A DNA stretch of 64,000 nt, from assembly GCF_000527095.1 (NCBI RefSeq), contig NZ_AZUN01000001.1:3051501-3115500 (forward strand). Reading direction: 5' to 3'. The notes under the pieces were generated by a model. It was given only the letters and a program-made list of their open reading frames with translations. It was not told the origin of the DNA and made no database searches. Shown here piece by piece: positions 24,331 to 33,019 of the stretch (positions are counted from its first letter, which is position 1; each line of letters starts with the position of its first letter). Both the position numbers and the translations under genes were made by a program. The stretch is from Methylomicrobium lacus LW14. Lineage in GTDB: Bacteria; Pseudomonadota; Gammaproteobacteria; Methylococcales; Methylomonadaceae.

Positions 24331-26225
24331 GCCACTCTAGATTATTAGTTAATCGATTTGTCATTTGTAAGTCAGGTCACTTCGTTTATGACCAACGGTT
24401 TCATAGTGGTGTAAACATTATTCGTGGTGTTAACACAACAGGCAAAACAACGATCATAGATTTACTTTCCTATGCTCTTGGGGCGGTTATAACTGAGTGG
24501 ACTCAAGAGCAGCTCAGTTGTGATTGGGTCATGGGAGAGGTGGCGATAAATGGCGTTATTTTTTGCCTTAAAAGAGACATCACTGACAGCGGGCAAGCGA
24601 AGATGTCTATTTTCGAGGGGAAATTCGATAATGCTCTGAATTCTGTCACAAACTGGACGCAATATTCTATGCGTCGGAGCGATGAACGCCATAGCTTTTC
24701 TCAACAAATCTTCGAATTACTGGGTTTACCAAGACACAAAACGGATGATTCTAAAAATTTAACATTACATCAGATCCTTCGCTTGATGTATGTAGATCAA
24801 CTTTCTTCAACAACGAAACTCCTTAAAGAAGACAAGGAATTTGACAATGCCACTTTTCGGCGAGCTATTGGTGAATATTTATTAGGTATTGATGACCTTG
24901 AGGCGCTCAACTTAAGGCAAGATCTGTTGGCTGCCAACAAAGACTTCGAAAAGCTGAATGGTGAACTTAATGCTATTTATCGGCTATTTGGGCGTGATGT
25001 AGCTCAGTTTAACATGCAAGCACTGAACCATGAGATTGCAGAAATTGCCTCCCGACTAGAAGAGCTCAAAGGTCAGAAAACGGAAGTATTACGATCTAAA
25101 TCAAAAGATCTAAACGAACAGGCAATTGCAAAAGCTAACTCGCTTCAGAATGAGGTAGACCTATTATCTTCAAAAAAACAGACGCTAGAGACAACTAAAG
25201 CTGATGTTACAATTGAATTGATTGAAACCGAGTTGTTCATTCATTCACTTTATGACAGAAAGGCAGCTTTAGAACAATCAAGGCTTGCATTTTCTTCCCT
25301 GGGTGGGGTCCATTTTAAGTACTGCCCTGCCTGTTTAGAGCCGATTTCTGACCAGAAACATTCAGGTTGCCGCCTCTGTAAAACAGAGCATCATGAGAGC
25401 AGTCGGGATGTAGCCTATGTTCAAATGTTAAATGAATTGAACTTCCAAATCCGAGAAAGCGAAGCGCTCATAAAGGAGTTCAGAGAGACTTTAGATAACA
25501 TCAATGGGCAACTGCCTATTATTAATCGGGGACTTGAAGAAGCCAAGTTTGAATATCAAGATTTGGAGGTAACGGCAGAATCAAAAAATGCAATGATAGC
25601 GGAAATAGCATCTGAAATGGGTTTTTGTAAAAGCCAAATACTCGCATTGGAAGGGCGTAGGGAACATATAAACAAAGTCGAATCTTTGCGCCAAGAGAAA
25701 GAAAAAGCCAATAAGCGTATTCAAAGTCTGCAAGATAAGCTCGATCAGATTAATGCGAGTCAGGCCGATAGGTACAACAAAGTTTATTATTCAATAGAAT
25801 CCAAAGCTAGCCAATTATTAGCTAAAGATGGTAGTTATGAGTCAACTTTTGATGCAGTAGAGGAAGTTAGCTTCGACTTCGCTAAAGACAAAATGTTTGT
25901 AAATGGGCGTAGCAAGTTTTCGGCAAGTTCGATGGTCATAATGAAAAACAGTATACGTTTAGCAATTTTTTTGTATGCTGTCGAAGACAAGCTCACACGC
26001 CTACCCAACTTCTTGATTATGGACAACATCGAAGATAAAGGGATGGTTGCTGAACGTAGTCAGAATTTTCAACGAATCATAGTTTCAGAGTGTGAAAAGT
26101 TAAATAACGATTATCAGCTAATTTTTACAACCTCAATGATTGCCCCAGAGCTGAACGATACAACTATGTGTGTTGGCCCATTTTATGAAAAAGGCATGCA
26201 CACGTTAGATTTTAGTGGAAAATGA
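24327..26225 (+). CDS. SMC/Rad50-like ABC ATPase of an ABC-three-component system
   Basis: A 632-residue ATPase with the split-head plan of SMC/Rad50 proteins. The Walker A is RGVNTTGKTTIIDLL (Lys40). A coiled coil follows (about 195-300), then a zinc hook with CPAC (333-336) and CRLC (348-351), a second coiled coil (about 370-500), an FSASS signature-like segment (531-535) and the Walker B LPNFLIMDN (Asp566), followed by IEDKGM. It is AT-rich and co-translated with the middle component (ATGA overlap). The compact hook and short coils set it apart from housekeeping SbcC/RecN. In this context it is the sensor or motor of a predicted phage- or plasmid-conflict system. Confidence 0.8.
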   Translation: MSHSRLLVNRFVICKSGHFVYDQRFHSGVNIIRGVNTTGKTTIIDLLSYALGAVITEWTQEQLSCDWVMGEVAINGVIFCLKRDITDSGQAKMSIFEGKFDNALNSVTNWTQYSMRRSDERHSFSQQIFELLGLPRHKTDDSKNLTLHQILRLMYVDQLSSTTKLLKEDKEFDNATFRRAIGEYLLGIDDLEALNLRQDLLAANKDFEKLNGELNAIYRLFGRDVAQFNMQALNHEIAEIASRLEELKGQKTEVLRSKSKDLNEQAIAKANSLQNEVDLLSSKKQTLETTKADVTIELIETELFIHSLYDRKAALEQSRLAFSSLGGVHFKYCPACLEPISDQKHSGCRLCKTEHHESSRDVAYVQMLNELNFQIRESEALIKEFRETLDNINGQLPIINRGLEEAKFEYQDLEVTAESKNAMIAEIASEMGFCKSQILALEGRREHINKVESLRQEKEKANKRIQSLQDKLDQINASQADRYNKVYYSIESKASQLLAKDGSYESTFDAVEEVSFDFAKDKMFVNGRSKFSASSMVIMKNSIRLAIFLYAVEDKLTRLPNFLIMDNIEDKGMVAERSQNFQRIIVSECEKLNNDYQLIFTTSMIAPELNDTTMCVGPFYEKGMHTLDFSGK

Positions 26226-26241
26226 TCTAACCGGCATAAAC

Positions 26242-27150
26242 TCATAAGCTTTGCCCGGTCGCCAGCCAATGCGCACATTCCGGCCCCAGTTCCCGAACCG
26301 CGCGCGCTTCATATGCGGCCGATTCCTCCATGCTCAACACATCCTTCCAGCGCCCGTTCACGCCCTTATGAATGAACACCTCGGCCCCACCGTCCCAGCA
26401 GGCGCCGCCCAACGGAACGCTATTCGCCGCGTTCTTTTTCATCCAGTCAAACGAACAGTATTCGACGATCGAATCCCAACGGGACTCGTCGATCGGAATG
26501 TCGAGAAAACGGGCGATGCGGCGCATCTCGGCAGGCGCGTCATGCTTCAGGTTGTTGAAATGCACGAACAGGCAATTAGGCAGGTTACGGTATTGCCACC
26601 AGGTGCGCACATTTTCCCAGAACGGCCAGAACGGATGGCCGTCCCGGTCCATCCAGTCGCGCCAATAGTCGCGGATGTCGGCGGGCGGCGGCGCGATCGG
26701 CGGGCCGACCCGGCCCGGCGTATCATTGAGCAAGTCGTACCAGAGCTGATTGGCATTCGCATGGTGATTGTACATACTCCAGACCACATCCCGGCCGTCG
26801 CGCGCGATATAGATGTATTTCGCTTCGGGCGAATAAACCAGCGCATCGAGCGGCAGATGCGTCTTGATGAGTCGGCGGTGCGTCTGCGCCGCGAGCATGG
26901 ACAATTTGACGTCCTTGGCCGGTATGCGCAGGTCCAGCCAGGGCGACATCTCCGCGACCTGCAAACTCGGATCGCCGTTGAAAACCAGCTGTGCGACGAT
27001 CTGCTGCATCCAGGTCGTGCCGGCTTTTGCATAGGTCGCGATGATGATGTCGTCGTTCCGAAAGGCAAAGTCGTTCCAGACGGTCGAATCGAAATGATGA
27101 TTATGCAGTTCTCGGATTTTGGCCGGCCATGAGTGATATGCTGTCGACAT
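26242..27150 (-). CDS. Sulfotransferase domain protein
   Basis: A 302-residue sulfotransferase of the cytosolic (family 1) type, transferring sulfuryl from PAPS to a hydroxyl or amine. The 5'-phosphosulfate loop is ATYAKAGTTWMQQIVAQL (about residues 36-53), and the 3'-phosphate site is YIARDGRDVVWSMYNHH (about 110-126). The start is set at ATG 27150 (MSTAYHSWPAKIRELHNHHF); upstream in-frame ATGs would add a hydrophobic leader with no clear ribosome site. The acceptor is unknown. It is GC-rich like the chromosome, read leftward into the end of the AT-rich ABC-3C operon, 16 bases away. No sulfate activation genes are near. Confidence 0.87.
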   Translation of the reverse strand: MSTAYHSWPAKIRELHNHHFDSTVWNDFAFRNDDIIIATYAKAGTTWMQQIVAQLVFNGDPSLQVAEMSPWLDLRIPAKDVKLSMLAAQTHRRLIKTHLPLDALVYSPEAKYIYIARDGRDVVWSMYNHHANANQLWYDLLNDTPGRVGPPIAPPPADIRDYWRDWMDRDGHPFWPFWENVRTWWQYRNLPNCLFVHFNNLKHDAPAEMRRIARFLDIPIDESRWDSIVEYCSFDWMKKNAANSVPLGGACWDGGAEVFIHKGVNGRWKDVLSMEESAAYEARAVRELGPECAHWLATGQSL

Positions 27151-27374
27151 GGATACTTTTGGAATTTCGGTTAAGGGAAAAATCAGGTAGCATTGCAGCA
27201 TAAACGCAAGCAACGCAGCCTGAGACAGACCGATAACTTTACGGTTAGACTCTCCTCCTGTCAATCAACACAATTAAAGTCAATCCAGGCTAAAATTTAC
27301 TGTTTGCAGAACTTTTTTAAAATCGTATCCGTCTTCCTTAATAACGCATAATTACAATAGAAGGCACACAATAG

Positions 27375-28058
27375 ATGAGTACAGTATTGGTAACCGGCGC
27401 GAACCGGGGTTTGGGATTGGAGTTTTGCCGGCAATATGCCGCCGATGGCTGGAACGTCTTGGCCTGTTGCCGGCATCCGGAAAAGGCCGACAAATTGGCC
27501 AGCCTTGCCAATGTGCGGGTGCTGCCGCTGGATGTGACCGATTTTGCCCAGATCGACCGGCTGGCAAAAGAACTGAAGGATACCCCGATCGACGTGCTGA
27601 TCAACAACGCCGGCGTATTCGGCGACAGTCCAGGCCTCAGCTTCGGACAGCTGGATTATGCGGCGTGGACCCGCACCCTGCTGATCAATACGCAGGCGCC
27701 GGTCAAGATGGCCGAAGCGTTCCTGCCGCATCTGCAGCGCGGCAAACTCAAAAGGCTGGTGTCGATCAGCAGCCAAATGGCCAGCATCGCCGACAACGGC
27801 AGCGGCGGCAGCATTTTGTACCGGACCAGCAAGGCCGCGCTGAATGCGGCGATGAAGAGTCTTGCGATCGATCTGAAAGATCTCGGCATCGGCGTGTTCA
27901 TCTTGCATCCGGGCTGGGTCAAGACCGACATGGGCGGGCCGAATGCGCTGATCGACGCGGAACTGAGCGTGATGGGCATGCGGCGGGTGATCGCGGAATC
28001 GACGCTGCAGCAGAGCGGCGGTTTTTTGAGGTTCGAGGGTTCGGTTTTGCCTTGGTAA
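27375..28058 (+). CDS. Short-chain dehydrogenase/reductase (C-factor-like)
   Basis: A 227-residue SDR-family oxidoreductase with the NAD(P) loop TGANRGLGLEF (about residues 7-17), LPLDVTD, VLINNAGVFG (about 75-84), and the catalytic Ser-Tyr-Lys as SISSQMA, then YRTSK (Tyr near 153). The short length and HPGWVKTDMGGPNA resemble C-factor/CsgA-type SDRs. Its substrate is unknown. It is divergent from the sulfotransferase and is followed 70 bases on by a small gene of unknown function. Confidence 0.88.
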   Translation: MSTVLVTGANRGLGLEFCRQYAADGWNVLACCRHPEKADKLASLANVRVLPLDVTDFAQIDRLAKELKDTPIDVLINNAGVFGDSPGLSFGQLDYAAWTRTLLINTQAPVKMAEAFLPHLQRGKLKRLVSISSQMASIADNGSGGSILYRTSKAALNAAMKSLAIDLKDLGIGVFILHPGWVKTDMGGPNALIDAELSVMGMRRVIAESTLQQSGGFLRFEGSVLPW

Positions 28059-28131
28059 ATTTGTCACGATCCTGTCACGGAGCCGGCCTATACTGAAATA
28101 ATTATTCATTATTGGTCTGAAAGGTGACGTT

Positions 28132-28335
28132 ATGTTGCAGATATTGACTGACATAAAAAGCAAGTTTTCTCCGAACCCGGTCTGGCAGGATTTCGAGCAA
28201 ATCAGCGACAGCTTCGATCTGGCGCTGAGTCCTGAAGTGCTCGGCTGGTTCGAACAACAAAACGGCCATACGACTGCCCGCAACAAAAGGATTAACGGCG
28301 CCGAGCTGGACGAATACGAATTATCATTGAGCTAA
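28132..28335 (+). CDS. Small protein of unknown function
   Basis: A 67-residue protein, MLQILTDIKSKFSPNP to ELDEYELSLS. It has no signal peptide, helix repeats or metal motif, and I do not recognise it. It starts with ATG after a short intergenic stretch (GAAAGGTGACGTT, a plausible ribosome site) and is followed by a strong intrinsic terminator, which supports it being a real transcribed gene. Confidence 0.6.
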   Translation: MLQILTDIKSKFSPNPVWQDFEQISDSFDLALSPEVLGWFEQQNGHTTARNKRINGAELDEYELSLS

Positions 28336-28359
28336 CCCCCCAATCCACCTGCCTCATGC

Positions 28360-28412
28360 AGACCGGATTTGCTGCGCCCCCCTTCGCCGAGAAATCCGGT
28401 CTGTATTTTTTT
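28360..28412 (+). terminator. Rho-independent terminator
   Basis: An 11-bp perfect stem AGACCGGATTT / AAATCCGGTCT (28360-28370, 28392-28402) with a 21-base loop, followed by GTA and a run of seven T residues. It ends the transcript of the small gene 28132-28335 and perhaps the SDR before it. Confidence 0.88.
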
Positions 28413-28507
28413 ATTGCAATTCATGCGCGATTTTGCTCGCTGACATGATTTTTCCGCCATAAACCACAAATTGATACAATGGAAATTCCATTGCTTCCAT
28501 CGCTATC

Positions 28508-29686
28508 ATGTTGCCCAACGACCCTAAAATCATCCGCATTGCCCAAACCTCGGCCACCAAGGAACTGTCAAAGACCCAAAAGCAGTTCAACAACCTGATC
28601 AAAAGAATCGAGACGCAGAAACAGGCGCTGCTCGAATGGCAGGAAACCCTGCCGGTTTACAATCAAAAAGTATCCAGCGAATACGAGGTGCTTTGGGATG
28701 CGTACAACCAACATCGCGTCGACCTGGTTTATCTTCTCGATCGCGCCCATGGCGACAAGTCGTTCACCAAAAGCGACAAAGCCAAAATCACACACATCCT
28801 GACCGAATTGGCCGAGGAGTTGATTCTCGAACACGGCAAGGACGAGTTGAAGGAAGTGTATAACAAACACAGCGAAGACGACATCGATGCGGCGCAGGAG
28901 GAAGCCGATGCGATGGCTGGGGAACTGATGAAATCGATGATGGGCGGCATGTTCGGCATCGACATCGACATCGACGACGATATCGATGTCAGCTCCCCGG
29001 AAAAGCTGCGCGAATTCATGCAGCAAAAAATGCAGGAGGCCGAGGCCGAGCACGTCGAACAGCAACGGCAGGCCGAGGAAAAGCGCGCCGAGCGCAAAAA
29101 AACGAAGAAACAGCTCGAAAAGGAAGCCAAACAGCAGCAGGAAGCACAGAATATCAGCCAGTCGATCCGCGAAGTGTACCGCAAGCTGGCCGGAGCCTTG
29201 CATCCCGACCGCGAACCGGACGCAGAGGAACGCGAACGCAAGACCAAACTGATGCAGCGCGTCAACGCCGCCTACGAAAAAAAGAATTTATTGGAACTGC
29301 TGGAATTGCAGCTCGAAGCCGAGCAGATCGATCAGGAACATCTGAACACGATCGCCGAAGACCGCCTCAAATATTTCATCAAGATACTGAAGGAACAAGC
29401 GCGCGAGCTGGAACAGGAAGTGATGGGCTATCAGATGGAATTCAATCAGCGCATGAATCGTCCGCCTCTGGCGCGGCTGAATCCGAAAACGCTAATAATG
29501 TCGCTGGAGATGGATATCCGCTCGTTGCGCAGCGACATCGGCAGGCTGAAAGACGAGATCAAGCTATTCAAGAACACGCCATCCCTGAAGGCATTTTTAA
29601 AATCCTACAAGATTCAGAGAAGTCGGCCGGCGGATGATTTCGATGATTTTATCGGCGGCTTCCTGCATCCGGATAATTTTAGATAA
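28508..29686 (+). CDS. J-domain protein with acidic and coiled-coil regions
   Basis: A 392-residue cytoplasmic protein. A central J-domain-like segment (about residues 217-262) includes the HPD motif at 232-234 (AGALHPDREPDAEERER), the part that stimulates DnaK/HSP70 ATPase. It is preceded by an Asp/Met-rich patch (GGMFGIDIDIDDDIDV, about 144-159) and a Lys/Glu/Gln coiled coil, and followed by a second coiled coil. The order differs from DnaJ itself, which starts with its J domain and has zinc fingers; here the J domain sits in the middle. It is a co-chaperone-like protein of unknown client. Single gene; the second MITE-like copy follows. Confidence 0.8.
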   Translation: MLPNDPKIIRIAQTSATKELSKTQKQFNNLIKRIETQKQALLEWQETLPVYNQKVSSEYEVLWDAYNQHRVDLVYLLDRAHGDKSFTKSDKAKITHILTELAEELILEHGKDELKEVYNKHSEDDIDAAQEEADAMAGELMKSMMGGMFGIDIDIDDDIDVSSPEKLREFMQQKMQEAEAEHVEQQRQAEEKRAERKKTKKQLEKEAKQQQEAQNISQSIREVYRKLAGALHPDREPDAEERERKTKLMQRVNAAYEKKNLLELLELQLEAEQIDQEHLNTIAEDRLKYFIKILKEQARELEQEVMGYQMEFNQRMNRPPLARLNPKTLIMSLEMDIRSLRSDIGRLKDEIKLFKNTPSLKAFLKSYKIQRSRPADDFDDFIGGFLHPDNFR

Positions 29687-29700
29687 AACTCACTTCATCA

Positions 29701-29920
29701 TTCCCACGCAGAGCGTCACTGCCATTAAGTTAATGGCGGTTATCTCCCTCTCCCTTCGGGAGAGGGTCGGGGTGAGGGAAATAAAATAAGGAAAAATCCA
29801 TTATTTTGATCCCCTCGGCAATAGCTCCTGCATCCTTGCAGTCGTCATCCTAGCCTTCTCCCGGAGGGAGAAGGGAACCGGCCATCCTTAACTTAAGGAC
29901 AGTGACGCAGAGCATGGGAA
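29701..29920. mobile_element. 220-bp inverted-repeat element (MITE-like), copy 2
   Basis: This is homologous to the element at 20793-20982: the same CTCCCTCTCCCTTCGGGAGAGGG and CTTCTCCCGGAGGGAGAAGGG segments, the same AAATAAGGAAAAAT centre, and terminal inverted repeats (TTCCCACGCAGAGCGTCACTG at the left, its inverted near-copy at the right). It carries 30 extra bases (29817-29846) not in copy 1. It lies between the J-domain gene and the CPXCG gene, ending nine bases before the latter's stop. Confidence 0.85.
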
Positions 29921-29928
29921 CCATTCCC

Positions 29929-30126
29929 TCATTCATCTTCCCGCTTGATGTCCAGCATCAGCTCGCCGGCCGCATCCTCGGACAGGATGAACAGGATCGG
30001 CCGGCAACACACCGAACAGTCCTCGTAATAACGCTGCGGACCGGCCGAGGTATCGACCAGCACATCGAGCGGCTCGCCGCAATACGGGCAATCAATCACA
30101 ATCTCGTCAGGTTCCAGCATGTTCAC
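29929..30126 (-). CDS. CPXCG-motif cysteine-rich protein
   Basis: A 65-residue protein with IDCPYCGEPLDVLVD and YEDCSVCCRPILF, giving two CxxC-type pairs that probably bind zinc. It belongs to the small CPXCG-motif family found in many gammaproteobacteria; role unknown. Its ATG overlaps the stop of the upstream SDR gene by four bases, so they are co-translated. The inverted-repeat element lies directly after its stop. Confidence 0.9.
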   Translation of the reverse strand: MNMLEPDEIVIDCPYCGEPLDVLVDTSAGPQRYYEDCSVCCRPILFILSEDAAGELMLDIKREDE

Positions 30127-30953
30127 ACCTTGAGCAATAATTTGTCGAGCCAGGCATAAGGCAACAGCCGTTTCAGCGTGCCGAACAGATAAGTCGGAAA
30201 GGTCACATAATAACGGATTTGCGGCCGTTTCGCTTCGAGCGCATGCACGACTTTTTTCGCGACCGCCTCGGCAGGCAGCGTGAAAGGCACTGCCGCACCT
30301 TCCTTTTGCAGACGCGCTTCCATCGCCAGGTATTTGTCTCGATGCGCGCTGTGCTCGATGACGATATTTTGTTTGTATAGCGCGAACGAATTTTGCCGGA
30401 AGTGACTCAGGATAGGCCCCGGCTCGATCAGCGAAATGTGAATGCCGGTGCCGCGCAGTTCCAGGCGCAAGGTATCGGCCAGCCCTTCGAGCGCGAATTT
30501 GCTCGCATTGTAGGCGCCGCGGTAAGTCAATGCGACCAAGCCCAGGACCGAGCTGTTATAGATAATGCGGCCGTGGCCTTGCTTGCGCATCACCGGAATG
30601 ATCAGGTTGGTCAATTCGTGCGTGCCGAACAGGTTGGTTTCAAACTGGAAACGCAGCACCTCGCGGCTCAAGTCCTCGACCGCGCCGGGCTGGCCGAAGG
30701 CGCCGTTGTTGAACAGCGCATCCAGCTTGCCGCCGGTCAATGCGAGCGCTTTCTCGACCGCCTGCTGGATACTGGCGCTGTCGGCCAGATCCAATTGCAG
30801 CGCGGTGAAGCCTTCGGCCTGCAAGCGGGCGACATCGTCGGCCCTGCGCGCGGTCGCGATGACCGTATGGCCGCGCTCTTTCAGCACCTTTGCGGTCGTA
30901 TAGCCGATGCCGGTCGAACAACCGGTGATCAAAATGGTTTTTGTTGCGTTCAT
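30123..30953 (-). CDS. Short-chain dehydrogenase/reductase
   Basis: A 276-residue classical SDR: TGCSTGIGYTTA nucleotide loop (about residues 10-21), LQLDLADSAS, LFNNGAFGQPG in place of the usual NNAG, YNSSVLG with the catalytic Ser, and YNASKFALEGL with Tyr/Lys (about 150-154). A hydrophobic C-terminus (YLFGTLKRLLPYAWLDKLL) resembles retinol-dehydrogenase-like SDRs and may associate with the membrane. Substrate unknown. It is in an operon with the CPXCG gene and lies four bases downstream of the DUF4124 gene. Confidence 0.87.
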   Translation of the reverse strand: MNATKTILITGCSTGIGYTTAKVLKERGHTVIATARRADDVARLQAEGFTALQLDLADSASIQQAVEKALALTGGKLDALFNNGAFGQPGAVEDLSREVLRFQFETNLFGTHELTNLIIPVMRKQGHGRIIYNSSVLGLVALTYRGAYNASKFALEGLADTLRLELRGTGIHISLIEPGPILSHFRQNSFALYKQNIVIEHSAHRDKYLAMEARLQKEGAAVPFTLPAEAVAKKVVHALEAKRPQIRYYVTFPTYLFGTLKRLLPYAWLDKLLLKV

Positions 30954-30957
30954 CGGA

Positions 30958-31557
30958 TTATTCGGATTTCAGTTCCTGCTCGGTGAAATAATATTTTTTT
31001 GCGCTGCTGCAATCGACCAGGAACACCAGGGCGTCATCCGTGCTCTTGCTGTTCAGTTCGGCCGCTTCGACCCTTCCGCATTGGTTGGTTGCCAGGGCTT
31101 TTTCGGCCGCGAGGCGTCTGAAGCGCTCGATGTCCGGCAGCCGAGCCGAGAAATTTTGCACCAGCGCCGGCAATTGCTCCGGATCGTAAGGCGGTATCGC
31201 AAACGCCGAGTATTTTAACGGGTTATTCTTGATCAGAAACTGATTTTTTGCGCTTTCGTCTTTTGCGGCCTGTTTCAACTTCGCCAGCTTCTCGGCCAGT
31301 TTTTGTTCCTGCTGTTGTTGTTCGGTCAATTTGGCCTGTGCTTCCTGCTCTTTCAGCTCTTGCTGTTTTCTTTCCTGATTCAGATCCTTGGTGACGCCGG
31401 TCTTGATATCGACCTGCACATTGCCTTGCCCGCCCAAACAGGCCTGCGCTTTATATACGATTTTGCCGGTTTCGTCGGTGCATTTATAAACCCCTGCCGT
31501 CGCCGAGAGCGTCGCGAGCGAACACAGGCCGCCGAATAAAATAATACTGAGTTTCAT
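30958..31557 (-). CDS. DUF4124-domain periplasmic protein
   Basis: A 199-residue exported protein: a signal peptide (MKLSIILFGGLCSLATLSATA), then the DUF4124 signature GVYKCTDETGKIVYKAQACL with two Cys that probably form a disulfide (about residues 22-41). A Gln/Lys/Glu coiled coil (about 60-95) follows, and a C-terminal globular part with two more Cys. The function of DUF4124 proteins is not known. It lies directly upstream of the SDR-CPXCG pair on the same strand, with a four-base gap, so the three genes are likely one operon. Confidence 0.85.
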   Translation of the reverse strand: MKLSIILFGGLCSLATLSATAGVYKCTDETGKIVYKAQACLGGQGNVQVDIKTGVTKDLNQERKQQELKEQEAQAKLTEQQQQEQKLAEKLAKLKQAAKDESAKNQFLIKNNPLKYSAFAIPPYDPEQLPALVQNFSARLPDIERFRRLAAEKALATNQCGRVEAAELNSKSTDDALVFLVDCSSAKKYYFTEQELKSE

Positions 31558-31607
31558 GGTGATTTTCGCCTATCCGGGAGTGAAATAGACATTGATTATA
31601 GGCGAAT

Positions 31608-32933
31608 TCACCGGCATGAAGTATGCGCCGGATCTCTATTTTCCAGCCTTCGCGCGAACAGCATGAACAGCAGCGCGGTAGCCAGCATCAAGCTGGTAAA
31701 GAACCAGAAATAAGCGGCGCCGGACAGCTGAGCGCCGGCGTCCAAATGTTGCAGCAGAAAATTGATCGCGCTGGTGAAGAGATTGCCGAGCGACACCGAC
31801 AAAAAATAAGCCGCCATCACCAGCGATTTGGCCGATTTCGGCGCCTCGGTATAGGAATATTCAAGACAGGTGATCGACACCATCACTTCGGCCGCGGTCA
31901 TCAACAAATAAGCCGGCAACTGCCAGACGATATGGACTCGCAGGCCCTGATCAAGCTGCATTTGAATGACTGCCGGAATCGCAAACGCCAGCACGGCCAA
32001 CAGCAGGCCCAGCGCAATCTTGGTCAACGCGGTCAATTGGATGTGGCGGTTCAGGAACGGATAAACGCGATAGGAAAAGCAGGGCGTCAGCAGCATGATC
32101 AACAGCGGATTCAAGGCCTGGATCTGCGAAGACAAGAGTTCGGCGTCGCCGATGCGCCTATCCATCTTCTCGGCCTGCAATACCCAGGACGAGCCGATTT
32201 GTTCGAACAGCGCCCAAAATACTGCGATCAGCGCATAAATGATCGCCAACTTGCCGAGTGCCGGCCAATTCAAATCCTTGACCAGCTGCTGACCTGCCGG
32301 CGGAATTTGCACGAAGCGGCGGCGCCCCGACCAAAACACCCCGGTTGCCAATAACATCAACACACCCGGCGCGGCAAATGCGGCCGACGAGCCGGCATGA
32401 TCGAGCAGCCAGGGCACGATCAGCATCGCAAGGAATGCGCCGAGATTGATCGCGACATAAAACCAGCCGAAAACCCTGCCAAGCAGATGCGCATTGCCGC
32501 TGCCGAATTGATCGCCGACATGGGCGGATACGCAAGGCTTGATGCCGCCCGCGCCGATCGCGATCAAGCCGAGGCCAAGCGCCAGTCCCAAGCGGGTGTC
32601 GTCGACGGCCAGGCTCAAATGGCCGAGGCAATAAATGAGCGACAACACGATGATCGTCCGGTATTTGCCCCAAAAAAAGTCGGCTAGCAAGGCACCGAAC
32701 ACCGGCATCAGATAAACGGCCGCAACAAATAAATGGAAATAACCCTGCGCTTCCTGTTCGGTCATCGGGTCGCGCTGTCCCGACGCATTCATCAGATGCT
32801 GGGTCATGAAAATGACCAGAATCGCGCGCATGCCGTAGTAGCTGAAGCGTTCGGCCGCTTCGTTACCGATGATGTAGGGAATGCCTTTTGGCAAAACTAT
32901 TGATGTATCTTGTTGATTTTTATAGGACGCCAT
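31608..32933 (-). CDS. POT/PTR-family proton-dependent peptide transporter
   Basis: A 441-residue major facilitator of the POT family, importing di- and tripeptides with protons. It has about twelve membrane helices, and the family motifs are visible: IGNEAAERFSYYGMRAILV (helix 1, with the ExxERFxYY proton-coupling motif), GALLADFFWGKYRTI, and GAGGIKPCVSAHVGDQF. The ATG at 32933 is preferred; a GTG at 32945 would add four residues (Met-Lys-Lys-Asn). It is divergent from the moxR operon across the DnaA-box region. Confidence 0.9.
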   Translation of the reverse strand: MASYKNQQDTSIVLPKGIPYIIGNEAAERFSYYGMRAILVIFMTQHLMNASGQRDPMTEQEAQGYFHLFVAAVYLMPVFGALLADFFWGKYRTIIVLSLIYCLGHLSLAVDDTRLGLALGLGLIAIGAGGIKPCVSAHVGDQFGSGNAHLLGRVFGWFYVAINLGAFLAMLIVPWLLDHAGSSAAFAAPGVLMLLATGVFWSGRRRFVQIPPAGQQLVKDLNWPALGKLAIIYALIAVFWALFEQIGSSWVLQAEKMDRRIGDAELLSSQIQALNPLLIMLLTPCFSYRVYPFLNRHIQLTALTKIALGLLLAVLAFAIPAVIQMQLDQGLRVHIVWQLPAYLLMTAAEVMVSITCLEYSYTEAPKSAKSLVMAAYFLSVSLGNLFTSAINFLLQHLDAGAQLSGAAYFWFFTSLMLATALLFMLFARRLENRDPAHTSCR

Positions 32934-33019
32934 GTTTTTCTTCACAATGATGCTGGCGCAGTAATCGTAACAAAATGAAAGATTTAAAATCTATTTATTA
33001 CTATTAGCCTGAAAAATGG

